Assembly: GCA_034431435.1 (NCBI GenBank)
Contig: DAOUDG010000110.1
Span: 1 to 17,363 of the forward strand
Reading direction: 5' to 3'
DNA length: 17,363 nucleotides
From: JAHCIE01 sp034431435
Lineage (GTDB): Bacteria > Chloroflexota > Anaerolineae > Epilineales > JAHCIE01
The notes under the pieces are model-generated. The model was not told the DNA's origin. It saw nothing but the letters and a program-made list of their open reading frames with translations, and made no database searches. Positions 1-7,639 of the stretch are shown here, one piece after another. Both the position numbers and the translations under genes were made by a program. The stretch's first letter is position 1, and every line of letters starts with the position of its first letter.

Positions 1-1881
1 TCAGGGGCGGATGGCCCGCGCCCGGCTGTCCCCGTGCCGCCGACGCAGGCCGCGAGCGGCGCGCCGGGTGCGGCGGTGACGTCGGCGACGCCGGAGCCGG
101 ATATCGCCGCGCGGCTGGCGCGCACGACGCCGCCAGAGCGAGACCTGTATGCCCTCACCGAGCGGCTGAAGAAAGCGCCGGGGCCGATTCCCCGCGTGGT
201 CAATCGCGTGCCGGAGCCGCACAAGGTTGGTGACAAGGCGACCTTCTGGATCAACGACCAGTCGGGCAAGCGCTACTACGAGATGGTCGCGGTGCTACGC
301 TACGTGACGGACCACGTCTACATGTGGGTCGAGGATGGCGTCGATGTCAACGATGACGCGATTCGCCGCTCGGCGGACATCTTCGAGAAGCGCATCTACC
401 CGACGGCGCGCCAGTATTTCGGGACCGAGTCCAGTCCAGGTATCGACGGCGACAGGCGACTCATCATTCTCAACGGCAAGATTCCCGATGTGGGTGGCTA
501 CTTCTCCAGTGCGGATACCTATCCGACGGTGGTCAACCCCTATAGCAACCAGCACGAGATGTTCTACATAAATATCGATGGCTACCCCGTCGGCACGGCG
601 GGCTACGAGGGGACGCTGGCCCACGAGTTCCAGCACATGATTCACGCCAACTCTGACCGTAGCGAGACGAGCTGGATCAATGAGGGACTGTCGGAATTGT
701 CGGCGCGCCTCAACGGCTACGGCGGCTCGCGCTTCGCCGGCGCGTTCTCGGCCAACCCGAACACGCAGCTGACGACGTGGGCCGAGGGCAACGCCACGGG
801 GCCGCATTACGGCGCGGCCTACCTGTTCGCCAGCTACAGTTTCGACCGCTTTGGCGCGGACTTCATTCGTGACCTGGTGGCTGAGAAGGGCCTGGGGATT
901 GAGGGCTACGAGAACACCCTCAAGAAGCACAATATCCCTATGACCTTTGAGCAGGTCTTCCAGGACTGGGTGATCGCCAACTACCTGGACGACCCAAAGC
1001 TCGCCACGGGGCGCTACGGCTACCCAGACATCGAAGTTCCCAAGCCGAAGATCGCCGCGACCCTGCAACAGGGGAGCGCGCCCCGCGAGGGTTCGGTGGC
1101 GCAGTACGGGGCAGAGTACCTGCGGGTGGCTGGCCGCGAGCCGCTGACCCTGGACTTCGCTGGGGCGACCACCAACCGGCTGATTCCTACGACGGCGAAG
1201 AGCGGCCAGTACTACGTCTGGTCGAATCGCGGCGACAACATGGCCTCCGACCTGACGCGCGAGTTCGACCTGACGCGGTTACCGAAGGCCACGCTCCAGT
1301 TCTCGACGTGGTACGACATCGAGGATGGCTGGGACTATGGCTACATCGAGGTGTCCACCGACGGCGGCAAGACGTGGGACCTGCTCAAGACCAACGCTAC
1401 CCAGGACAGCAACCCCAACGGCAACGCCTTTGGCCCGGGCCTGACAGGGCCGAGCGGAGGCGCGAAGGGTGACCCGCGATGGATCGAGCAGACCGTCGAC
1501 CTGACACCCTACGCGGGCAAGAAGATTCTCGTCCGCTTTGAGATGATCACCGACGACGCGGTCAACCTCAACAACTTCGCTATCGACGATGTGCGCATTC
1601 CTGAACTGAGCTATCGCGAGGACTTTGAGCAGGGTCTCGGCGGCTGGGATGCCCAGGGCTGGCTGCGCACCAATGGCCTCATCCCCCAGCGCTACCTGTT
1701 CCAGGTGATTGAGATGCGCAAAGAGGGCGCGACGGTTCGGCCGGTGGAGGTGGGGGCAGATGGCCGCGCCACCCTTCGCCTCGACGGGCTGGGCAAGGAC
1801 TACGCGGAGGCGATTCTTGTCCTGTCCGGCGTCGCGCCGGTGACGACCCAGGCCGCATCCTACACCCTCAGCGTCAAGTAG
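1..1881 (+). CDS. Secreted zinc metalloprotease, immune-inhibitor-A-like (5' end outside window)
   Basis: The reading frame is open from base 1, and the first possible start (GTG at 34) has no ribosome binding site and no signal peptide behind it, so the true start and export signal probably lie upstream. Numbering residues from that GTG, a zinc-protease motif HEFQH sits at 197-201, followed by a conserved Glu at 217 in a WINEGLSEL context. This is the arrangement of HExxH metallopeptidases such as families M6 and M30. Residues of about 390-525 form a beta-rich module (YGYIEVSTDGGKTW, then FAIDDVRI) typical of the C-terminal adhesion-type domain of immune inhibitor A proteins. A short beta-sandwich tail follows. 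The expected role is extracellular protein degradation. The next gene starts 13 bp downstream and encodes a membrane protease, so the two may be cotranscribed. Metalloprotease is near certain; the exact family (M6 or M30) is not. Confidence 0.85.
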   Translation, partial: SGADGPRPAVPVPPTQAASGAPGAAVTSATPEPDIAARLARTTPPERDLYALTERLKKAPGPIPRVVNRVPEPHKVGDKATFWINDQSGKRYYEMVAVLRYVTDHVYMWVEDGVDVNDDAIRRSADIFEKRIYPTARQYFGTESSPGIDGDRRLIILNGKIPDVGGYFSSADTYPTVVNPYSNQHEMFYINIDGYPVGTAGYEGTLAHEFQHMIHANSDRSETSWINEGLSELSARLNGYGGSRFAGAFSANPNTQLTTWAEGNATGPHYGAAYLFASYSFDRFGADFIRDLVAEKGLGIEGYENTLKKHNIPMTFEQVFQDWVIANYLDDPKLATGRYGYPDIEVPKPKIAATLQQGSAPREGSVAQYGAEYLRVAGREPLTLDFAGATTNRLIPTTAKSGQYYVWSNRGDNMASDLTREFDLTRLPKATLQFSTWYDIEDGWDYGYIEVSTDGGKTWDLLKTNATQDSNPNGNAFGPGLTGPSGGAKGDPRWIEQTVDLTPYAGKKILVRFEMITDDAVNLNNFAIDDVRIPELSYREDFEQGLGGWDAQGWLRTNGLIPQRYLFQVIEMRKEGATVRPVEVGADGRATLRLDGLGKDYAEAILVLSGVAPVTTQAASYTLSVK

Positions 1882-1894
1882 CGCGACGGGCAGC

Positions 1895-2635
1895 GTGACG
1901 CTCTCGCAGACCCTGTTCGTCGCGCTCACCGTGCTGCTCACGGCCGCGCTGACCTACCTGAGTTACCGTAGCGCGCAGCTGCTGCCGCACCTGCCCGTGG
2001 GGCGTAGTCTGCTCCTCTCGCCCGCCGACCTGGCGGCGCGCGGCGCAGTCATCCTCGTCTGCCTGGCGCTGGGCTGGCTGAGCGGGGCGTCGCCCGCTCA
2101 GCTGGGCTGGACCTCCACGGCGCCGCTGCGTGCTGTCGCGCTGGGCGCGCTCAGCGGTGTCATCGCCCATGCGGCGCTATATCCCCTCGGCGCGTGGGCT
2201 GCCCGTCGCCTGGGGCCGCGCGCCTACTCCGATGCTCTGTTGCGGCACATCCTGCCCCAGACGCGGGGCGAATGGCCTGGAGTTGCCCTGGCGCTGAGCG
2301 TGGCGGTGCTGCTCGAAGAGTTGCTCTTCCGTTCCCTGCTGCTGGGCGGGATGTTAGCGGTCCTGGCGCCGGCCGCGCCGTCGGGCGTGAGCCTGCTTGC
2401 CCTGGCCCTCGCGCTGGGTGGCGCGCTCGTCTTTGGCTTGATGCATACGCCCCAGGGCTGGCTTGGCGCGGCGATGGCGGGCGGCGTCGGCTTTGCCCTG
2501 AGCCTGTTGTTCCTAGTCACAGGGACCCTTCTCATCCCCTTCGCGGCGCACTACACTTTCAATCTGGCTCAGCTGGCCCGCGCCGACCGCGACCCCAATG
2601 TTTCTTTCACGCGACCTTCCCACACTGCCCCTTGA
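1895..2635 (+). CDS. CPBP-family intramembrane metalloprotease (catalytic residues intact)
   Basis: A 246-residue multi-pass membrane protein starting with GTG 13 bp after the metalloprotease stop; the ribosome binding site is weak, so coupling to the upstream gene is plausible. It carries all motifs of the CPBP (CAAX protease and bacteriocin-processing, Rce1-like) family: the EExxxR motif as E141, E142 and R146, the FxxxH motif with H184 in FGLMH, and the final HxxxN motif with H219 and N223. Around these are several hydrophobic helices (for example about 3-30, 48-64, 78-100, 130-156, 165-182 and 190-215). Known members cleave substrates within the membrane, act in bacteriocin self-immunity, or process prenylated proteins; the substrate here cannot be read from the sequence. 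Its stop codon lies inside the -35 box of the promoter for the next gene. Confidence 0.88.
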   Translation: MTLSQTLFVALTVLLTAALTYLSYRSAQLLPHLPVGRSLLLSPADLAARGAVILVCLALGWLSGASPAQLGWTSTAPLRAVALGALSGVIAHAALYPLGAWAARRLGPRAYSDALLRHILPQTRGEWPGVALALSVAVLLEELLFRSLLLGGMLAVLAPAAPSGVSLLALALALGGALVFGLMHTPQGWLGAAMAGGVGFALSLLFLVTGTLLIPFAAHYTFNLAQLARADRDPNVSFTRPSHTAP

Positions 2636-2660
2636 CGAGATAGCACGCATGTTCTATAAT
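2632..2660 (+). promoter_or_regulatory. Strong sigma-70-type promoter of the RHH gene
   Basis: TTGACG (2632-2637) and a perfect TATAAT (2655-2660) are separated by exactly 17 bp. The -35 box overlaps the TGA stop (2633-2635) of the CPBP gene. Transcription should start near 2667, giving a leader of about 50 bases before the ATG at 2717. This is one of the two best promoter matches in the window and suggests the small downstream gene is expressed on its own. Confidence 0.75.
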
Positions 2661-2667
2661 GGGGAGG

Positions 2668-2689
2668 CGGCGTGCAATTCCCCACGCCG
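2668..2689 (+). promoter_or_regulatory. Leader hairpin / possible operator at the RHH transcription start
   Basis: CGGCGTG (2668-2674) and CACGCCG (2683-2689) form a perfect 7-bp inverted repeat around an 8-base loop, placed right at the predicted transcription start. It could be a 5' stabilising hairpin or a binding site for the RHH protein encoded just downstream, since such proteins often bind dyads at their own promoters. The dyad is seen; the function is inferred. Confidence 0.4.
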
Positions 2690-2716
2690 ACCGATGGCCC
2701 GCCAGGGAGGCGTTCG

Positions 2717-2989
2717 ATGGGGCGACCACGCAAGTATGACAGGCCGTACAATCAGACGGTGACATTCGAGACGGCCGAGCTAGAGATGATTCGGGCGGAG
2801 GCGCGGCGGTCGGGGATGTCGATCAGCGCGTACATCCGGGGCCTTAGCCTGCTCGGCATGGCCACGTTGTGGAGGAAGCGGCGGCCAGCTGGGGAGGCGC
2901 CGGCGAGCGATACGGAGACGGTCAGCCCGTCGGACGCAGCAGAGCCGGGACGATCCACAGGGCGAAGGCCGTCGCGGCCTGGCAGGTAA
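2717..2989 (+). CDS. Small ribbon-helix-helix-like DNA-binding protein
   Basis: A 90-residue basic protein. The ATG at 2717 is chosen over the in-frame GTG at 2672 because GGGAGG lies 6 bases before it (2705-2710) and the GTG would begin only a few bases after the predicted transcription start. Residues 11-46 read as a short beta strand (NQTVTF) followed by two helices (AELEMIRAEARRSG, then MSISAYIRGLSLL). This is the pattern of CopG/Arc/MobC-type ribbon-helix-helix proteins, in which the strand pairs in a dimer to contact DNA. A basic KYDRP-type N-terminus and a disordered Pro/Arg/Ser tail flank the fold. It has its own strong promoter and a dyad in its leader, so autoregulation is plausible. 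Its last 68 bp overlap the 3' end of the convergent minus-strand gene. No toxin partner or relaxase is adjacent, so the target is unknown. Confidence 0.7.
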   Translation: MGRPRKYDRPYNQTVTFETAELEMIRAEARRSGMSISAYIRGLSLLGMATLWRKRRPAGEAPASDTETVSPSDAAEPGRSTGRRPSRPGR

Positions 2990-3626
2990 TGCTGGCGACC
3001 AGACCGTAGCGCGCGGCGATCGCGCCGTAGACGAGGCCCAGGGTAGCCATGACGACGGTCAGGGCCAGCAGGACGGCCGGGAAGCCAAGCGCCGCCGGTA
3101 GAAACAGGATGAGCGCGGCCAGGCCGTACAGGGCGGCCGTCAACGCCACACCCGCGGCGGGCTGCAAGAAGCCTCTGAAGTAGATGCCCTCCACCACGGG
3201 CGCGATGACCACTAGGCCCAGGAGGATCTGGGCCGGGTTGGCCTGCCCGAACAGGCGGCGGCTGGTGGCGAGCAGCGCGTCGGGGAAGAGGACGGCGAGG
3301 GGCAGGCCCAGGGCGAGGCCGAAGACCAACCCGCGCCCGATGTCGAACAGGCGGTAGCTGATGCGGGTGGCGCCGCGTCGGCTGCCAAGCAGCAGGCTGC
3401 CGACCAGCAACACTCCCCACAGCGCCAGCAGGCGCAACTCCTGGCTCAGGCTCCACGTTCCCAACGCGACGGCGGCAAACACCACATACACCAGCAGCGG
3501 CGGCCCCAGGCGGCGCGCCGACGCCGACGGCCCGCTCTGGCGGGTCGTCTTGCGCACCGTGCGGCGAGGTTTGCTGACGCTGGCCGTGCCCGTCTTCTTG
3601 GCGGGCGCGGCGGCTTTCCGAGTCAT
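2922..3626 (-). CDS. Degenerate CPBP-like membrane protein, predicted catalytically inactive
   Basis: A 234-residue protein with a basic, Lys/Arg-rich N-terminal tail (about 1-40) and then several hydrophobic helices. It resembles the CPBP protease fold: VVEGIYFRGFLQ at 144-155 matches the EExxxR region with E146 and R151 kept but the second Glu replaced by G147. YGLAAL at 167-172 matches the FGLAHL region with Ala at the metal-binding His position (171). TCQAATAF at 214-221 matches the last motif with Gln in place of His (216) and no Asn. Loss of both His ligands predicts no protease activity. It may be a membrane scaffold or pseudoprotease. It is the last gene of the minus-strand array, 54 bp after threonine aldolase, with a weak ribosome binding site. 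Its 3' end overlaps the RHH gene on the other strand by 68 bp. Confidence 0.72.
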   Translation of the reverse strand: MTRKAAAPAKKTGTASVSKPRRTVRKTTRQSGPSASARRLGPPLLVYVVFAAVALGTWSLSQELRLLALWGVLLVGSLLLGSRRGATRISYRLFDIGRGLVFGLALGLPLAVLFPDALLATSRRLFGQANPAQILLGLVVIAPVVEGIYFRGFLQPAAGVALTAALYGLAALILFLPAALGFPAVLLALTVVMATLGLVYGAIAARYGLVASITCQAATAFALWIVPALLRPTG

Positions 3627-3680
3627 GGTAGCGCTCGATGGTGGTGCTAGACCAGAGCCGACAGAGACGCGCGTGGCGCG

Positions 3681-4721
3681 CTAGGCGCGCACGGGCGTGA
3701 GCACGGCGCGGAAGACGCGCAGGGCGGCGTCGATGTCGGCGGCGGTGATGCCGTAGTGAGTGACGGCGCGGATGCGCGCGCCGTAGAAGGCGGAGACCAG
3801 CACGCCGCCCTCGCGCAGCCGGTCGGCTGTTTTGTAGACGTCCAGGCCATCGGCCAGTTGCAGGATGACGATGTTGGTTTCCACCGTAGACGGGTCGAGA
3901 ACCACAGCCGGCAGTTCGGCCAGGCCCTCGGCCAGCCGCCGGGCGTTGGCGTGGTCCTCGGCCAGCCGGTCCACCATCTCGTTGAGAGCAACGATGCCAG
4001 CCGCGGCAATGACACCCGCCTGACGCGCGCCCCCGCCGAGGATCTTGCGGGTGCGGCGCGCCTCGCGGATGAAGTCGCTCGGCCCCGCCAGGATGGAGCC
4101 AACCGGCGCCGATAGCCCCTTCGACAGGCAGAACTGAACCGTATCCATCGGGGCCGTGAGCGCCGTGGCCGGGACACCCAGAGCGACTACCGCGTTGAAC
4201 AGGCGCGCGCCGTCAAGATGGGTGCGCAGGCCGTGGCGGCGGGCCAGGTCGCCCACGGCAGCGGTGTAGGCGGGCGACAGGGCGCGCCCGCCACACTGGT
4301 TGTGGGTATTTTCCAGGGTGATGAGGCGCGTCTTGGGGAAGTGGACATTGTCGGGGCGGATGGCGGCCTCGATGTCGGCCAGGTCCAGCGTGCCGTCGGG
4401 CTGGTTGCGCAGCGGGCGCGGGGTGATACCCCCCAGGGCGGCGGGCGCGCCGGCCTCGGACAGGAAGGTATGGGCCTGATCGCCGAGGATGATTTCGTCG
4501 CCGCGCCCACAGTGGGTCAGCATGGCGACAACGTTGCCCTGGGTGCCGCTGGTGAGAAACAGGGCGGCTTCCTTGCCAACCCGCTCGGCGGCCATCGCCT
4601 CCAGGCGGTTGACCGTCGGGTCTTCGCCATACACGTCGTCACCCACCTCGGCCTCGTACATGGCCCGCCGCATGGCCGGGGTGGGTAGGGTGACGGTGTC
4701 GGAACGAAGGTCGATAGACAT
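3681..4721 (-). CDS. ltaE: Low-specificity L-threonine aldolase (PLP enzyme)
   Basis: Cleaves L-threonine or L-allo-threonine to glycine and acetaldehyde in the cytoplasm, using pyridoxal phosphate. The start at 4721 (MSIDLRSDTVTLP) is preferred over the longer frame at 4742 because AGGAG sits 7 bases upstream and the family begins with this IDLRSDTVT block. The 346-residue length is normal. Visible family marks from this start are GDDVYGEDPTV near the N-terminus, H84 in GDQAHTF (cofactor stacking), D170 and R173 in HLDGARLFN, and the Schiff-base lysine K201 in FCLSKGLSAPVGS. The gene lies only 17 bp after the upstream lipoprotein gene on the same strand, so the two are probably cotranscribed, although no functional tie is evident. 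The family call is firm. True substrate preference (threonine, allo-threonine or another beta-hydroxy amino acid) cannot be read from sequence. Confidence 0.94.
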   Translation of the reverse strand: MSIDLRSDTVTLPTPAMRRAMYEAEVGDDVYGEDPTVNRLEAMAAERVGKEAALFLTSGTQGNVVAMLTHCGRGDEIILGDQAHTFLSEAGAPAALGGITPRPLRNQPDGTLDLADIEAAIRPDNVHFPKTRLITLENTHNQCGGRALSPAYTAAVGDLARRHGLRTHLDGARLFNAVVALGVPATALTAPMDTVQFCLSKGLSAPVGSILAGPSDFIREARRTRKILGGGARQAGVIAAAGIVALNEMVDRLAEDHANARRLAEGLAELPAVVLDPSTVETNIVILQLADGLDVYKTADRLREGGVLVSAFYGARIRAVTHYGITAADIDAALRVFRAVLTPVRA

Positions 4722-4738
4722 GGTTGCGCTCCTGTTCG

Positions 4739-6235
4739 TCAAGGCTCGATGATTAGGACCCGCACCGGCCCGCCGGTCTTCTGGGCAGGCGCGCCCGGCA
4801 GATTGACGGTGATGCGGCCCGTCCGATCCTGGACGCCGGCGTTAGCGACGGGCTGCCCCAGGACATCCTCAACCCGAAAGCGCGCGCCTGGCGGTAGCGG
4901 GTCGCTGATGAAGAGAGTCGGGCGGCCGGTGGTCGCCTGGGCGATGCACACCAGGCCGCCACGCGCTGGCGTGAAGCAGGTAGCCCCCGTGCCGTCGCGC
5001 CCATCGGAGACGATCTGCCCCCGCGCGCCGCGCAGCAATTCTTGGGCGCGCTGGTAGGCGATGAAGGCTGGCCGCGGGCGACTGTCGTCGCGGTCCACCA
5101 GGCCGTAGACGCCCTCGACGATCTCGCCCCGCTCGTTGCGCCGCAGTCCCTCGCGCGGCGTGTCGACGCCGCCGAAGTAGTTGAGAGGGATCCTCGTTGC
5201 CGCGCTCCACGCCCCCGCCAGGAAGGCCAGGTCGGCCTGCTCGCGCTCGGTGATAAAGAAGCGCCAGTACTTGCCTTGCTGCGCGGTGGGGATGGGGTCG
5301 GCGACGGGCAGGCCAAACTCGCCCACGAACAGGGCGGGGGTTCTGGGGAGATTATACCCGCCCAGGATGTCTTTGACGAAGCGCGTCCGTCCCACGAGAC
5401 TGTAGACCTCGCGGGGGTCGCCGGGCGAAAACGGGCTGTCGAAGACGTGAATGGTGATTACGTCGGGCGTCCACTGGTCGCGCTCGAACAGCTTCAGCAG
5501 GGCGCGCAGGCGATTGCTGGCGTTGGGGTCGGCCATGGGATGCTCGAAGGGCGCGCCCTCCCAGTAGTTCTGGCCGTCGGTCGAAATCTGCACGTCGGGG
5601 GCGACCGCCTTCACGGCATCGTAGGCGGCGCGTAGTTGGGCGTAGTACGTCTCGACGGGGTAGTCGGCCATGCGCCGCAAATTCAACTCGTTGCCGATGA
5701 TGATGAGGGCCGGCCGCGCCGTGGGACTCATGGTCGCCAGCGCGCGGGCCTTCGCGGCGACGACCGCCGGCGCGTCCTCCTCGTCCATCTCTAGCACGAA
5801 GGCGACGCGCCCCTGCTCTAGCGCCTGGCCGACCCGCTCCCGCGAGCCTCGGAACGCGCCAGGGTCGCTGCGTACCGTGTGGTCGGGGTTGAAGGCGCTG
5901 GGGTCGGCCGGGATACGCGTACTGCCGAAGGCGTTGGCCAAGCCGAGGCTGGGGGCCAGGAGGTGCGCCTGTTCCAGGCCGAAGGGTAGGCTGGGCGTCG
6001 GCGCGGGGCGCGGCGTGGTCGTCGCGCCGGAGCTGCCAGGGGCGGCCGTCCCGGGTCGCGTGGTGGGTGCGGTGAGGCTGCTAGCCGGGCGCGGGGCGGG
6101 CTGCGTCGCGGCCAGGGTCGCGGCTGGCACGATCGCCACTGCTGGCGGGGTTGTGGGCGTAACCGACATGGGCGGCGCGCCCTCACACCCGGCCAGCAGC
6201 AGGACGAGAATCAGGATCAGGGGAAGTCGATTCAT
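4739..6235 (-). CDS. Lipoprotein with glycoside-hydrolase-like TIM barrel
   Basis: The start at 6235 gives a textbook lipoprotein signal (MNRLPLILILVLLLAGC) with the lipidated Cys at 17, so the extra nine codons of the longer frame are rejected. A Pro/Thr/Ala-rich linker (about 20-82) leads to a catalytic-type domain. IIIGNELN places a Glu at 183 at the end of a strand and LFVGEFGLP places one at 306, matching the acid/base (Asn-Glu) and nucleophile positions of clan GH-A barrels (for example GH5 or GH39-like). TIHVFDS and LNYFGGVDTPREG fit barrel loops in the same group. A small beta-domain (about 425-498) closes the 498-residue protein. It should be anchored to the outer face of the membrane and act on, or bind, polysaccharide. 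The exact GH family and substrate cannot be told. It follows the beta-solenoid lipoprotein by 62 bp and precedes ltaE by 17 bp. Confidence 0.78.
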   Translation of the reverse strand: MNRLPLILILVLLLAGCEGAPPMSVTPTTPPAVAIVPAATLAATQPAPRPASSLTAPTTRPGTAAPGSSGATTTPRPAPTPSLPFGLEQAHLLAPSLGLANAFGSTRIPADPSAFNPDHTVRSDPGAFRGSRERVGQALEQGRVAFVLEMDEEDAPAVVAAKARALATMSPTARPALIIIGNELNLRRMADYPVETYYAQLRAAYDAVKAVAPDVQISTDGQNYWEGAPFEHPMADPNASNRLRALLKLFERDQWTPDVITIHVFDSPFSPGDPREVYSLVGRTRFVKDILGGYNLPRTPALFVGEFGLPVADPIPTAQQGKYWRFFITEREQADLAFLAGAWSAATRIPLNYFGGVDTPREGLRRNERGEIVEGVYGLVDRDDSRPRPAFIAYQRAQELLRGARGQIVSDGRDGTGATCFTPARGGLVCIAQATTGRPTLFISDPLPPGARFRVEDVLGQPVANAGVQDRTGRITVNLPGAPAQKTGGPVRVLIIEP

Positions 6236-6297
6236 ATCAGGCGATTGGCAACCCCTGTCCAATTCGACTCATTGGATACCTGAGCAGCGCTGAAGCG

Positions 6298-7527
6298 CTA
6301 TGGTCGACCGCCCGGCCGACCACCGGCTGGGACGGTGGCGGTGGTGACGGTTCCGACCTGGGTGGCGCCGGAGACGGGACCGGCCGGATAGAGGCCGTCG
6401 ACGGGGGCGCCACTGGCGGTACCGCCTGTGGATACGGTGTAGGTAACGCCCTCGGCAACCTGGCTAGAGGCGTACAGCAGGCGCTGGAAGTCAAGCGACG
6501 GGGCGAAGACAAGGATAGGCGCGCTGCTGCCGGCCTGGATGGAGACGAGGGTGCCGGCCCGCTGCGTACTGTTGAACGCGAGCAGTAGCGACTTCACGGT
6601 CGACGCGGCGGCAGGCTTGTTGAGCATCGACGAGCCGGTGGCGATGACCGTCCCGCCGGTGATGGTAACGCCGCCATCGGCGTCCAGGCCCGCGTTTACA
6701 TCGGCCATGGAACCATGACTGATGACCGTCCCGCCGGTGATGCTAATCTTGCCGTTAGAGTCGATACCGTCGCCCACGGTCGTCTCGATGAAGACGTAGC
6801 CGCCCGAAATCGTGATGACGCTTACCCCGTCATTGTTGGCATTGATGCCATCCTCCAACGCCTTCACGCGGATGTTACCGTTCTCCACGGTGATGTGCAT
6901 GGTGCTGGCGATGCCTTCTTTGACGTTGCCGTTGACTTGCAGGTTGCCGTCGCCCCGGAAGGTGAGGGACATGTCAGCGTAGATAGCGGCGTCAAGGTCG
7001 CTCGATCCGCCGTCGCTCACGGTATTGGATGTGCCCGTCTTGAGGGTGATGGTGGCGTCCGTCGCCCTGGCGAAGTAAATCGCCGGGCCATCGTTGTTGC
7101 TGAGGGTGACGCCCGCCAGGACAAGCTCGACGGCCGCCCCAGGCGCATCCACTACGACCATGCCGTCCTTGAGGGTACCGCTGAGGGTATACGTGCCACC
7201 GGCGGTAATCTTCACGCCGTCGGCGGTGGTCGCCGCGCCCGTGCCGTTGATGCTGATCGCATCGCCGAAAACGATGGTGGCGCCGGCCGTGGCCTGGGAC
7301 ACGGCGGGGCTGGCGGCGGTCGCCACGCGGGTCGCGGCGGGACTGGCGGCGGTCGCCACCTGGGTCGCGGCAGGGCTGGCGGCGGTCGCCACCTGGGTCG
7401 CGGCGGGGCTGGCGGCGGTCGCCACCCCGCCGGTACTGGCGCTCGGCGCAGGCTGCGTCGGCGAACAGGCCGCCAGAGTGAGCAGGAAGGTTGCGGCCAG
7501 GATAGCAGGCAACTTGTGATGGGTCAT
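6298..7527 (-). CDS. Cthe_2159-like beta-solenoid carbohydrate-binding lipoprotein
   Basis: A 409-residue lipoprotein with a signal ending LTLAAC (Cys 21). Next comes a linker of four near-identical 11-residue repeats, VATAASPAATQ (about 35-78), encoded by a 33-bp DNA repeat. From about 83 to 320 the chain is a run of short beta rungs: ADGVKITAGGTYTLSGTLKDG, VELVLAGVTLSNNDGPAI, DGINANNDG, GDGIDSNGKISITGGTVI and GLDADGGVTITGGTVI. This DG-rich, strand-turn pattern matches the carbohydrate-binding family typified by Clostridium thermocellum Cthe_2159, whose known member is a right-handed beta-helix that binds cellulose and pectin-like polymers and calcium. Asp-rich turns here could hold calcium. 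The C-terminus ends in AGGRPGGRP. It is likely displayed on the cell surface beside the GH-like lipoprotein encoded next. The ribosome binding site is AAAGAGAG about 10 bases before the ATG. Confidence 0.8.
   Translation of the reverse strand: MTHHKLPAILAATFLLTLAACSPTQPAPSASTGGVATAASPAATQVATAASPAATQVATAASPAATRVATAASPAVSQATAGATIVFGDAISINGTGAATTADGVKITAGGTYTLSGTLKDGMVVVDAPGAAVELVLAGVTLSNNDGPAIYFARATDATITLKTGTSNTVSDGGSSDLDAAIYADMSLTFRGDGNLQVNGNVKEGIASTMHITVENGNIRVKALEDGINANNDGVSVITISGGYVFIETTVGDGIDSNGKISITGGTVISHGSMADVNAGLDADGGVTITGGTVIATGSSMLNKPAAASTVKSLLLAFNSTQRAGTLVSIQAGSSAPILVFAPSLDFQRLLYASSQVAEGVTYTVSTGGTASGAPVDGLYPAGPVSGATQVGTVTTATVPAGGRPGGRP
7300..7425 (-). repeat. 33-bp in-frame tandem repeat (lipoprotein linker)
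   Basis: Three complete 33-bp units (7312-7344, 7345-7377 and 7378-7410) with partial units on both sides differ at only a few positions and encode VATAASPAATQ repeats. Near identity at the DNA level, including synonymous sites, indicates recent slippage or unequal crossover, so copy number may vary between strains. Confidence 0.9.
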
Positions 7528-7639
7528 ATTCCAAGACTCTCTTTCTCGCTAGGTATAGTCTACTACGACAAAGAGATTATCTCAGAATCATGTTAGGAAA
7601 TTGTTCAGATACGACGGAGTTCTCCTTAAGACTGCTCCG
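7528..7639 (-). promoter_or_regulatory. AT-rich gap upstream of the beta-solenoid gene, possible promoter
   Basis: This 112-bp gap between gdh and the beta-solenoid gene is far more AT-rich than its surroundings. On the minus strand it holds a -10-like GATAAT (7576-7581) inside a small dyad GAGAT-A-ATCTC (7573-7583), but I find no good -35 box at the right distance. An ACGGAG/CTCCGT pair near the gdh stop has a 15-base loop and no T-run, so it is not a convincing terminator. A separate promoter here is likely from composition but unproven. Confidence 0.25.

Noticed and set aside
295..1068. Long minus-strand open frame of 257 codons
   Set aside because: It is antisense to the metalloprotease, whose HEFQH motif and domains are clear; the antisense product has the Arg/Val-rich look of a high-GC shadow frame.
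2672..2716. Upstream GTG start for the RHH gene
   Set aside because: It would start about 5 bases after the predicted transcription start inside a hairpin, with no usable ribosome binding site; the ATG at 2717 has GGGAGG at ideal spacing.
6286..6299. AGCGCT-GA-AGCGCT hairpin at the beta-solenoid gene stop
   Set aside because: The loop would be only two bases and there is no T-run, so it is not a credible terminator; it may be chance.
7300..7425. Short regular repeats considered as a CRISPR array
   Set aside because: The units are contiguous with no unique spacers, and they encode an in-frame peptide repeat.
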